Translations under genes and position numbers: made by a program
Notes under the pieces: generated by a model
Database searches by the model: none
Told to the model about the DNA's origin: nothing
The model's input: only the letters and a program-made list of their open reading frames with translations
DNA from: Lineus longissimus
Lineage: Eukaryota > Nemertea > Pilidiophora > Heteronemertea > Lineidae
Reading direction: 5' to 3'
NCBI RefSeq assembly: GCF_910592395.1
Contig: NC_088319.1
Coordinates: 13,518,001 to 13,582,000, forward strand
Length of the DNA: 64,000 bases
Shown: piece by piece, positions 33,889-44,921 of the stretch
Layout of the letters: each line of letters begins with the position of its first letter
Position numbering within the stretch: position 1 is the stretch's first letter

Positions 33889-36660
33889 TGAGGTGATAGG
33901 GGCATCCTGGACTAACAGGTCGCTACAATAAACAACTCGAATTTTTAGTTCCAGCTTCACCCGAAATCCATCCCAACTTTGATACATGTAACAGGCAGTC
34001 CCTATACTTCTCGTTATTAGGGGGTTTGCGATATTGGAGCTTTGTGTGTGATGATGCTAGTATCCAACAATGTAGCGGTCCTTGAATTTTCAATTTTTAA
34101 GGGTGTTTGGCGCACAAGGTTTTTCAATTTGTGGTCAACATGGCCTCAAATACCAATTTAGGCACGCGAACATGTATAACGCAGGTACATGTATAGACCT
34201 TAAACGACAGTGAGCTTTTCAGCTTGCAATGGAACCAACCACAGTACATGTATTGTTAAAACAAAACTGATGCGACTTCGGTCCATAGTGCTAAAACTGA
34301 TGCGGTTTCATCGCTCAAAGCGCTTCACATTATCCGCGTAAACATCACCTGTCATCATCACGACGCCTTCGATGAAGTTATAAGGTAATCATGCTGGGAA
34401 CAATTAATAACCAGCTTAGTCCATCACCTTTCACCTTATGCTAGCGCAAGCCTTGTGCAATCTTTGTATTCAAACCTTTCACCGTGTCCATCATCGCCTT
34501 AGTATACAGAGTATAAATGTCACAAAGCATTGTCTAGGCAGCTTATCAAGTATTGGAAGTACACTCGGCGCTTTTTCTTGCCTCGGTAATCGCCTTAACC
34601 ATAAACCGGTTGCTAGCACTTTGCCAGACTTACATTATATTATTACTCTATTGGTTTGGTATAAAGTGTGCTGAAAGCAGATTCCATCTGCTAGAAGAAA
34701 AAACTTCAAGTGTGTCAGAGAAAGAACTATTGTATGGGTTCTTCACCTACAATGATTAGTTCGCTAGCTTGCTATCAGTACTTCCGATTGAAAAATCTGT
34801 CAAACGTCTATCCGAAAGTTTGCTGCGTTGTTGATCGGATTCCGAAGGAAATATATGAAGATATGATCTAATCACAATGCATGGTTCGAGGGTGGGGCTG
34901 AATTAAGTGCGGTTCGAGGTGGACTATCGACATTTTTATGTATTTTTTCTTTCATCCTCTACATCGTCATCTCACTGATGAAGTGCTAAATCGTCATTTT
35001 ACGGTCATAGAGAAAATGATAAACCTACCATGGCTTAACAAAATGACCTGGACTGAATTAAAACGAAGTTATATCATATTTTTATCACGGTCTATCGCAA
35101 ATATTCGATAACCATGCAATATGGCTGCTAGAATATCGGACGGAATAACTTAACATCAATAAATCGTCGTTATAAACGTTGCTGGAGGACATCTATTGCC
35201 CACTGCATTATGTATGAAAAATTTTATGGGGATTTGTTGGTAATTTGAAATCTGCTGATGATGGATTCGATTTCACTATGTCTGGCGTCGAGCATGTTAA
35301 AACAACCCTTGTTTGGGATCTTTAACAAGCGGGTATAAAGCCACGAGGTTTTTTATCAAAACAATTCTGGTGTCGATAATGGCGACAAGCAGTTCGGCAT
35401 GATAGAATCGTAAAAAAAAACTAGAAGTTGCGATTACTCGAACGCTAAAGGAAAACAGAATAGTTTGAATCGAGGCGCAGTAGATTCAGTGTTGACACGT
35501 TTTTGCCTCTTCGATTTCATGTAGCTGATAGGTCATAAAACTTCTGCAAGAAGAAAAAGATTGATAAAATACCGATTGCACCAACACTGAAACTCATTCC
35601 CAACGGCCCATCGAGCTGCAAGCACGACACGGCGCTGCCTCAAAACGCTTCAGCGAGTTTCAAGAACAGCGGACTTTTTTTACTAGACCTATCATATCTG
35701 TTTCAACATCCGATAAAGTTTGCTCCTCAGTATTTATTTGGGTAACTTGATTTGTATTACTTTCACAAATGATTTACACCTGACTTGAATTTATTGCCAA
35801 ACTGGCACTTTGTAGGTTTTCCACCATGATGCCGAGAAAAAGCAGAATGGATAACTGCCGAAAGACGCACTGTAAGCAATCAGTTTTAAGTTCTCTTGGA
35901 AGAGTTTGCCCGGAAGAGCACTTTCCATCTCAGTGAATACACCTCAGTCAGAAAAAAACTGATATTGTTGATGCAACTCTCTTTGAGGTTGAAACATAAA
36001 ACTCTTGATGTAACTAACCTCGGCAATTTGGTTCCCGTTTTGTTACAAGAATGAGAGAGCCATGCAAAGTATTGTAGTTGCGAAACTAGCGTCAATGGTT
36101 CCCCGTTTTGCCTCGAAACATCACGAGAAGAAAGTAAAACGGAGCAAATGGGATATCCTCCTTTCTGCGATGGTTCTTCACCAGTTGGTGAGGGTGTCAT
36201 GTTTGTGCAAGGAAGGCGGACTTTTTAGATTGGTGTGATTTACATCTCGAAGAAGACACCAATCAGAGAAGAAAATAAAGTGACTGTCCACGCAATCTTT
36301 TCTTTCTGCTCAATGTTGTCAAAGCCCCGAAGCACGAAAAGAACCGCTTAGTTATCGTCAGTTTTGTGCAAATAAATAAAAACTATGCTAAGGATGCGAA
36401 ACGAAAGTACATTGTTAATGGCATCGAAGACAAGGCACTGTCAGTGTGTTGTTTAAAACTGATATACGGTGTACGGGCCGCCAGAAATTGGCTATCGACT
36501 CGCCGGAATCTTTGTAGGTTTGGTAATCTAAAGGCGAAAGAAACTATCGATAGTCAGAACTGATGTGCCTTTTAAACATTTTGCCCATCAATTTTAACAT
36601 TCAACAAATGATTCCGGCAAATGGAATGTCAACTTGTGGTATTTTATTTTTGGCCGGGTC
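33889..36660. other. No gene recognised
   Basis: Intergenic, with a direct repeat of AAAACTGATGCG at about 34260 and 34292. A block at 36275-36301 (ATAAAGTGACTGTCCACGCA) is repeated in diverged form at 37492-37518. The 104-codon frame at 35886-36200 has no recognisable domain. Confidence 0.45.
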
Positions 36661-36887
36661 TATTTGGCAAGCCGCTCGCCGAACAGGCATCTTTTTTGTC
36701 CTGTTTGGAGAGCCGTTTGCCAAACAGTACTAAAAAGCCACCCTGTTCGGCCAGCCGGGCTTGCCAAACAGGTAAAAAATCTACCCTGTTTGGCGAGCTG
36801 GAGACTTTACTTTAATATTAATGAGTTCGGCTCTCCATTCAGGACAAGAAAAAAGTCGCTGTTTGGTAAGCCGGGCCTGCCAAGTAG
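36661..36887. repeat. Array of about five imperfect palindromes (CTGTTTGGC...GCCAAACAG)
   Basis: Each unit is about 28-32 bp and is itself an inverted repeat: CTGTTTGGCAAGCCG against CGGGCTTGCCAAACAG. Units start near 36661, 36700, 36742, 36785 and 36858. The first two spacers are short and partly A/T-rich, one containing TACTAAAAAGCCA. The fourth copy is interrupted. This is a periodic array of hairpins, not a single terminal-inverted-repeat element. Open frames across it are incidental. Confidence 0.7.
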
Positions 36888-36889
36888 TC

Positions 36890-38930
36890 ACTTCCTTTAT
36901 TTTTTATCAACGACACCACGTACTCGTCTATTGACACGTTGTTTTAGCTCGTCATATTCTATAGTCTTTAGGTTTGTTGCTCCTTTTTGGTCGCCACATT
37001 TTAAACGATTAAAAAGCATATTTACGCACACTAAAAATAAATCTTAGTCGATCAAATGGTCACGAATTTAACTGATGTCGTATGGGTTGTCAGGTGTCAA
37101 CGGTTCAACAAGATTATTGTTGATCTTATCGCCTTTATTGTTGGTTTCTATAACCATGGTGTCCCAATGTGACGTAATCCAAAATTAGACTGGCTCCGCT
37201 AGCGCTACACGTAGCTGTTTCAACACCGAATACCGGACGGGTGCTCCTTTCGTTAGTATTTCTTTAATGCATCGCATTTATTAAGCCTCTCATCTTCTCA
37301 TACAGTTTTCTGCTCATGCTTCCGGGATGATTGATAAAACACAATGAGAAAAAAGAAACACCGCGAACCAGATAGTCCACTTTTGTACAGCTTGCAGTGG
37401 TGTCATGTGTTCTCAGAGAGGAACATTTTTAATCCAGTCTGGGAAAGTAATGTGAGGTGTGATACCCCGCGGAAGACATGAAGACAAGAATATAAAGTGG
37501 ATGTCCATGCAATATTTCGTTCGGCTTCCTCATCTGTTTCACACAAAGAAACTAAAAACTTTGCAAAGCATGCAAAACAAAGAGTAGATGGCTCACGCAA
37601 AGGGGACATAGGAGTGCATAGTTTGCAACCAGGTTATTTTTTGGGACACCAGGATCTCTTCTCGCACACTGATATGACGAAAACCCCTCAACTGATGACG
37701 AGGAAGGGCACCAGGTAGCCAAGTTGTTTAAAAAATATAACCCGGACGAATTCCGCGTTTTATAACTTCATTTTCTATACCGTCTGACATGAGTGTATGT
37801 ATTTCACCAGTCCTCTTTCTGGCACGTTGTCAATTACCTGTACGGACTTGTTGAGGATTGCCTGCGCTTGACAAAGTTAGTTGCGACGTGCACTCAATGC
37901 AGCTCCATTGATTTTCATAATTGACAGTTTTGTAGGTAAATATTTGATAAAATGAGGTATAATGACGACATCCTGATGGAACCAACTATAACACTTTATT
38001 TATTGGGTGCAAAATGTTACTAACGGGACAGTGCCTTTAGTGCAACTGTCATCCAAAAAATTATATAAACACTTGAATATTTAAGAAGCCATAAACAGCC
38101 TACCAGGAATTCGTTGACAACTCTACTTGAAAACAATAACGGTGCCTGTCAGTTTCAACATTTTTATTATCAGCAACAAGTCGTTTCAGCTACAAGCGGA
38201 CGTTTCGCATTTTGAAATTGTCAATACCACATACGAAACTATTACATGATTGACTTTTTTCAATCTGATTTCATTAACATACATGTACAGCTCTATAGTT
38301 TACTTATAATGATGCATTTGAGCGAGATGACGTTCTGCAAGTATAAAAACATCTGCTTTTATGAAAATATATCTCATTAGTGCTGCGAACATGGTCTTGA
38401 ATACGCAAAGTTGGGAATGTTTAAACTTCAATTAGGCCATCTTTCTATAGGATTCGCTGGATCAGCTTGTTATCAATTTGTCATCTAATCTACGTGCGTA
38501 GGCATTCCACATCATCTAAACGAGGAATATGCGTCAGGTCGTTAAAAGTTTCTTGCAGAATAATTGGTGTGCCGCGTAATATGATTATCATAAAATTGAT
38601 AACCACCACCCAGACCAAAAATGCTGGCTAGGCCCCTGCATGGTCAGACAGGTTCACATCGAACTGTGAATGGTTATCTCTATTTCGCTGGCATGGTCTA
38701 ACATTTTGACTATGTTTGATATATCTCCTAGTTAATCAAGTGTTCGACCTAAGCTGCCAGATACTTCACGAATCGATTTCACACATTCATCTGTGAGATT
38801 AAAGGTGAGGAAAGTTATCGATTTTGTTTCAAAGATTTAGTAACGTCTCATCTTTCAAGGAAGTTTCTGTTTGCCCTATGACATCTATATTTTCGTCGTG
38901 GAGCTTTAATCATTGATCATAATGATAAAA
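36890..38930. other. No gene recognised
   Basis: Intergenic. The 37497-37718 plus-strand frame overlaps the diverged copy of the 36.28 kb block and has no recognised domain. Confidence 0.45.
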
Positions 38931-38934
38931 TTGA

Positions 38935-38976
38935 TTTGATATTAAATTGGAACAGAAAAAAAACTTTAATATCAAA
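38935..38976. repeat. Hairpin with 12-bp perfect arms
   Basis: TTTGATATTAAA (38935-38946) and TTTAATATCAAA (38965-38976) are exact reverse complements around an 18-base, A-rich loop. Confidence 0.7.
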
Positions 38977-39021
38977 ACGAATTTCGTACGATCAATATGA
39001 TGCGCTTCCCACGGCCCCCGT

Positions 39022-39052
39022 CGACCCCCATGGAACGCGTTCATGGGGGTCG
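39022..39052. repeat. GC-rich hairpin with 11-bp perfect arms
   Basis: CGACCCCCATG (39022-39032) and CATGGGGGTCG (39042-39052) are exact reverse complements around GAACGCGTT. The loop itself contains the palindrome AACGCGTT, so the fold could extend further. It stands out as GC-rich in an AT-rich stretch and lies 46 bp after an AT-rich hairpin. Confidence 0.75.
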
Positions 39053-40467
39053 GCCCTAAGCGAGCAATGGCAAATAAACCTAATGTCGTGTAGCGAGAAG
39101 TGATAATAGAAGTGGTCCCTCCCTCGAAGCCTATCTGATCAGCGGATTAATTAATTCGAGGAAATTGCCAAGCGCAAACTCTGGTGTACTTGTACGATTT
39201 TCAATTCCTACTTAGAGTTTAATTTCCGTTCCGATCTGCAGATTGAACTCTTAAATATCACGCTGATTTTACATGATTACTCGTATAAAATGTTGGATAC
39301 AACCGAATTTTGTTTTCATCCAAATTTTAAACATACATGTAATGACTGATTAAAATCCAATTTTTGCTCCCTAAAAACTCCGATAGCTTTTTCGACGGAG
39401 ATTATTATACCATTGCACTTATGTAAACCGATACGGATAACTGATGATCATACGGTGAACTTGGCCGAGCTTATATTCTTGTTATCTTTGCTTCAAGAAA
39501 ATGTGTAATATTAGCCGAAGTTTCCGGAAACCGCAGCAGCCTCGCGAACATGACTAAAAAACGTGTTTTTTGTACAGCTTATATAAGGTAATTTTGCTTC
39601 AAGTGAAGACGCAATGGAAACTCCAGGAAGCGGCATCATCGAGAAGAAAAAAGACGTATGGAAGATCGCCATTAGCCACGGTGTAGAAGGCGTACTTTTT
39701 AAATCATAGTGGTATCAGCAGTGTATCCAATGATTGCCTTGTGCGCAGTACAAGGTGATGTAACGCGAGTTTTCGAAAGTAGTAGGTCTTGTTGGCGAAA
39801 AAACCCACAGAAATCTCAAGCCGTTATCATGGATGTAAAAGGTGTATTTCTTCCTTTCAGCCAATGTAATTGAAGAGTGTTATATTTCTGTGTGGGCAAC
39901 AAAGGATCGCGTTGGATGAATGTTTTCCTTCCCATCCTTGGGTGTTTCCTGGTTCTGCTACGTGTAGAGGTGTAATCGGGCGAAATATTAATCTCAAGTC
40001 ACAAATAATATTATTGTACACATTGTTCATGATATTCTATATACTTTGATACGCCTGTGCCAAACGCTTCTCCTGGCGCATACCTCTCTCCTTACTTCCT
40101 TGGTTTTATACTTTCACGGCTACTTCTTACCCTAACAACAATATCCTTCCACGATTCATCGATCACTCCGGCTGTCACGGAATTTTCTCACTCCGTCCGG
40201 CAGTGTAAGTGCGTGTTACAACGAATATCAATAGTAAAACCATTAGCAGTATCAATTGGTAAGACCACTTACGGAAAAATGGTTTCCTTAATTTGGAGTG
40301 GTACTCGATCTCAACGACCTGAATCAATTCTTGAGGTTAAAGCAGTTGAATGGGTCAATATTGAAAGAAACATTGGTAGTTCGATAATGTTGGCGTCCTC
40401 TAGGCTCCTTAAAATATCCGCATGACTTGCTGCAGGCTTGATTCAGCTCTTGAACGTCACGAACCAT
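39053..40467. other. No gene recognised
   Basis: Intergenic. The 122-codon plus-strand frame at 40057-40425 has no recognisable domain or splice support. Confidence 0.5.
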
Positions 40468-40469
40468 TT

Positions 40470-40765
40470 AAGCAAGACTTGTATCCGGCATTTCTAGTTT
40501 CTCACGTGCCCCGGAGGAAGATTGAGATTTCGCTCTTTTTGAGCTCACGGCACACCTCAGCAGCCACGTCGGCCTAGAGCGTGGCAAACATAATTTCCGG
40601 CAGCTTGAGATGGAAGTGCTTTTTTCAGGCTGGTTTCGCATGAGTCTTAGCATCTTGCAGTTTCTTGCCACTGAGACTGCAAATGCTGTTGCTATCGGCA
40701 GGGCGACTCTTTAGCTCGGAGGAGCGACGATCACGGCACCATTTTGATGCTTCGGCATGACTTAA
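40470..40765 (-). pseudogene. Possible decayed coding remnant, unrecognised
   Basis: On the minus strand, phrases typical of coding sequence appear in alternating frames. One frame gives MPKHQNGAVIVAPPS, another gives ELKSRPADSNSICSLSGKKL followed by QDAKTHAKP, and after stops HFHLKLPEIMFATL and ADVAAEVCRELKKSEISIFL. Stops and frameshifts interrupt all frames. Composition is richer in GC than the surroundings. I recognise no family, and a chance pattern is possible. Confidence 0.2.
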
Positions 40766-43700
40766 TACCAAGCCGTGGATGTGCATTCACGCTCTGTTCA
40801 AGAAGGTTCCAAACCAAGTTTAATGTTATCTCGCGATCGGTCAGGAATTCGAGGCGCGTCGCTTGTGGCCAACTCTAATCCGTTTTGAAAAGTGTCAGTA
40901 ATAGAATTTGAAATTCGTTTGAGATATATCATAAGCTCAATTTGCCGCGAATAAGACAAGACGAACCCGTTTCGTGACGAAAGTTTTAATTTGCCATTTC
41001 CCTGATGTCGGATACCTGGCTCAGTAAGGGCTTAGTCCAACTGTATAGTAATTTGTGGGGATCTGTGCTCTGCACCCTCCACTTGCTTGCAGTTTGACCC
41101 GTTCATCAGTCACCAGTACTACACGGCTTCACCACTACAATACCATAATGGCTCAGCACTGTCCCTCAACAATCAGCAGATGCCAACGACAGTGCTCTTT
41201 GCCGCAAAAGAATTGATCGGTTATTGAATCAGATACTCCTTAGTGTCTTATCATGGATTAAATGGCTTGCAGTGCTTTATGAGAAACTGTACGTAACCAA
41301 CATTATTGAAGAATCAGTGCCAAGTGGGAGCGCAAAACATCTATTTGTTGTTTAAGGAATGGGTGTTTAGTTTTAGTTCCATACAGAAAATTATACCGCA
41401 TTGTCTTGCATAGAGAAAAAAGCCTTTGATCAATACGTTGGTTCTCCAGTGCTAATACTTTTAGTGCTAAAAATATCACCCATCAACATGGTGACTATCA
41501 GACATACCCATTTCTTCCAACCTCTTCTGACGTCACCTACCCTTTTAGGTGATTATATGTCGGGGTGTATATTCGGAAAAAACACGGAAAAGGTAAAAAG
41601 CCTCATCACATTATATCGCGCACAACATGGCACAGAATTTTTTTTGACTTTGCGGTTGTTGGCGTGTTGGTGGGAAATTCGTCTAAACGTAGTGTCACCT
41701 GGGCACGCGATACTTTTGATCGACATGTCTGATTCCACTGTAACGTTTTGTGCGTTTCCGCTTTTGAGTGTTCGCCCTCATCAATTAGGAACGCTGATCG
41801 ATAGGTAGTCACGTTTTTCAGTGTTTTCCCTTATTGAATAGTATTGGTGTACACATGTAGCTGCCTGGTGATTGGAAACACTGAAATATAGGGAACATAA
41901 CAACAGACGTTGCACAAGCGTTGTGTAATTGTTATAATTTCACCTACATGACCATGCCTGTGGGTGCGAGCGTTGCCGATCTCGATCAGAGTCCGTGCAC
42001 GACGCAAGACTCATAGTATTTGTCTGGGCTGATGGATTCATTACCAAATTATCCGACTCGTAGCAGATGTCGTTCGTATGACTTCTGCACTTTCTAAGAT
42101 CACCGCAGCTACTAAGGCACGAGTGACTGACGGTTGTTATACAAGTGCAAGTAATACGATACGAACAATTTATTCATTCATTCATTAGGATGAAGACATA
42201 ATATCTCGACCCGCAACGGTTATTTTTTATATGTAAAAGTGCTACTCTTGAGTTCGTATTTATCATGACCTGCATGGACTAATAATACGCACAATATTTC
42301 TTGACAACATCCTAATTGCTTCTTTGAGGCGGGTAGAAAGGTTTGCCGTGCCAAGCACCTTGAGAACTGACTGATTGCGTCCTGGGTAATAAGAAAAACA
42401 CAGTAGACACCGTATAGGAACATGGTTGATTAGTTGTGCTCAATTGCACTCGCACTTATTAAAAAACCGTACAGCTACTATGAATATATCAGAGTAATAA
42501 AACGGAGTTGTGCTAATGCTGAATAGCGTTAGTCAATGGAGGTCGTTGAAGAAGAATTAACGGAGGCGTATCTTGATGGTCGCGCTTACAATAACGATAT
42601 AATTCGAAAGTGTTCGCAACGGGTTACTTATATATGACATTGGTTAACATGTTCTGATAGCTCCAAGAAGTGCCCTCTTTATATAATTAATGAACTTCAT
42701 AGTGACGGGACGGCAAAATTCGAGACAAGGCTACCTTAATTCGCCTCGAATGCACTTCGAAATGTAACTTTGTTTGGATTCATACGCCGCGGGTGTAAGA
42801 ACGGACTTCTGTGATTTCTTCCACACCTTATCATAGGTCTGAATTATTGATAACAACCGTTGCCCGTGATCCTCAAGCTCGCCACATGAAGGCAATGTAA
42901 CCATGGGCATCACTATTGACATTGACAGAAGGGGTCTTTTCCAAGGAAATGGATCATCAATTATTTGTTGTTATCAATCAAATAAGACCGCTTGAGCATT
43001 ATATAAATCGTCAACTTGGCAGTACCGCGATTGATCAGACCAGAGGTTAAGGTATAAAGGATGATGAACACATACCCGAGTGAGTAATACTCTGAGATTG
43101 TGAACCTGAACGTGACGATTTTCTTGGAGTAAAACCTCGGCCGGACGATAGGTTTGGGTGATTGTGGCTGTTTCAGTATAACCTCTTACCAGGGTCTTCA
43201 AGAATATGCTCTTACTTAATATAAAAAATATAGCTAACGAGTAAAATCATCAAGAAGTTGTTGATCTGCTGTTCCTGGTGCTAATTCTAAATGAAATATA
43301 ACTTGGCGAATTTCAAGAGCTAGTAACCAACAACAACAATAACCAGACGATTTCATCAAATTCAGCAAGAAGTATTATACGGACCGGAAAATACCAAAAT
43401 CAGTGCACTACGTCAATGTACACGGATACATACAATAATAATTTCGTAACCATGGTAACTGAAATGTTAAACCCCTCTGGGGTACAAAATGTAGATTTCA
43501 GAGAGTCAAAATTTCAAGAAATCGCCCCAGTAGCACAGTGGCCCAAAAGTACGTTTTACTAATGGAATAGTCTATAGTTCATCCGGTCACCATCATTCCA
43601 TCAGCTCAGCTGACAAGTACATCTCCGATACTTCACGCGCACCTGCTCCTTCCCTTCTCGAGTAGAATGTTCTGATAACACACAAGAGAGAGTTTTTGAC

Positions 43701-44629
43701 CAAGATCTGTCGTTCGTTCTATCAGCCAATGTGATAATGAACGACAGTTATTGGAAAGTCGTGGCATTGCATGCAGGTCTATGCCAGAATACAACGTATG
43801 TTGGTGATTTATTCGCAACGAAATATACCAACAATGGTTCATTCGTTTTGCTACTGACAACATTGAGATGTGTTGTCATGCGATATCTAAATAATGTTCT
43901 TTATAAGCAGAAATATGCAATAAATCCAGAGAAATCCATTTGATCAAATGGCTTTGGATTCTTTTTCAGTTCTGTTGATTGTCATCACGCAATTGATGTT
44001 ATATCATCATTTGTTGGTGTTTCACCTTAACTACATTCCGTTGTCTTATGAAGAAAAAAGAACCTGGGCGTTAGCAAAAATACCGATATTGCTAGGTTTT
44101 TATCAAACAAGACGTAAACTGTCGGGAAATCAATTACTCGCTGTATTTCTCACACAAACGGTCAATAGCTATAATTCTTTTTTCCCAAAACAGTGCTGCA
44201 TCGGCCTGTACATCACAAACGGTTGTAAAATGGGAAGAAAATTGGCAATTTTAGTATACTCTTCGCCATGTTTGTTGTCATTCCTTCTAATAAGAAAATA
44301 CGTCTTGGTTCCATTTGATATGTGACGAGGGTAACACCAGATGAAAGCTGCTGCAGTTTTGCTACTTAGTATATTGCGTGACTACTGTTTTTAATCGTTT
44401 TTTAAGCAGGCATACATCGCAGCACACAGACAGAGGTGAATGTCCTCAACGTTTGCAACATGATTTTGTGGTCTTTAAAGAGGTAGCTGCTCTTTATTAC
44501 TGTTCGTCCAGGAAAATAAAAAAGCTGTTGCGCCGAATGGCATTAGAGGGACTACGTCCTTCCCCTAACCTCGCCGTCTCCAGTAGCCCCTCTCATGTTA
44601 GAATGGATTTTGCGTTGTTGTAGCGGTCG
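40766..44629. other. No gene recognised
   Basis: Intergenic. The longest frames (41401-41808 and 43948-44325, plus) lack domains. A TTCATTCATTCATTAG microsatellite lies near 42174-42189. A small inverted repeat CAGTGTTT and GGAAACACTG surrounds 41820-41885. Confidence 0.5.
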
Positions 44630-44921
44630 GTTTTTCAAATAAGGTTCTTCCTAGCACCCTTTGCATATCACACTATCGCTGTGGGTGCACCTTATCGAAG
44701 GACACCTAAATTAAGGTGCTTGAAAGCACCCTCGTGTTGGGTTCTACGTAGCACCTTTCGCTGCTGTGGGGCACCCTATGGAGCATCCCTAATTAAGGGT
44801 GCTTGGAAGCACCCATTGAGAAGGTTCTTTAAAGCACCTTTCGCCGCTGTGGGAGCACCCTATGATAGGGTGCTGTAAGCACCTCATACTAAGGGTTCAA
44901 TGTGGAACCCTTTTTTCAAAG
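44630..44921. repeat. Foldback repeat array built from AAGGTTCT/AGCACC units
   Basis: Three tandem units begin AAGGTTCTTCCTAGCACC (44641), GGGTTCTACGTAGCACC (about 44739) and AAGGTTCTTTAAAGCACC (about 44821). Each contains TTTCGC(C/T)GCTGTGGG-type sequence and ends in AAGGTGCTTGAAAGCACC-like hairpins. GGGTGC and GCACCC alternate throughout, so nearly every segment can pair with another. The ends are also inverse to each other: TTTTTCAAATAAGGTTCT on the left and GGAACCCTTTTTTCAAAGAG on the right. Probably a non-autonomous foldback DNA element. The 44681-44878 frame is incidental. Confidence 0.75.

Noticed and set aside
35840-35935. THAP zinc-finger fragment (RVCPEEHFPSQ)
   Set aside because: The spacing between C and H is three residues where THAP has two, and the other zinc ligands are missing.
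44681-44878. 65-codon frame with repeated GAPY
   Set aside because: A by-product of the foldback DNA repeat.
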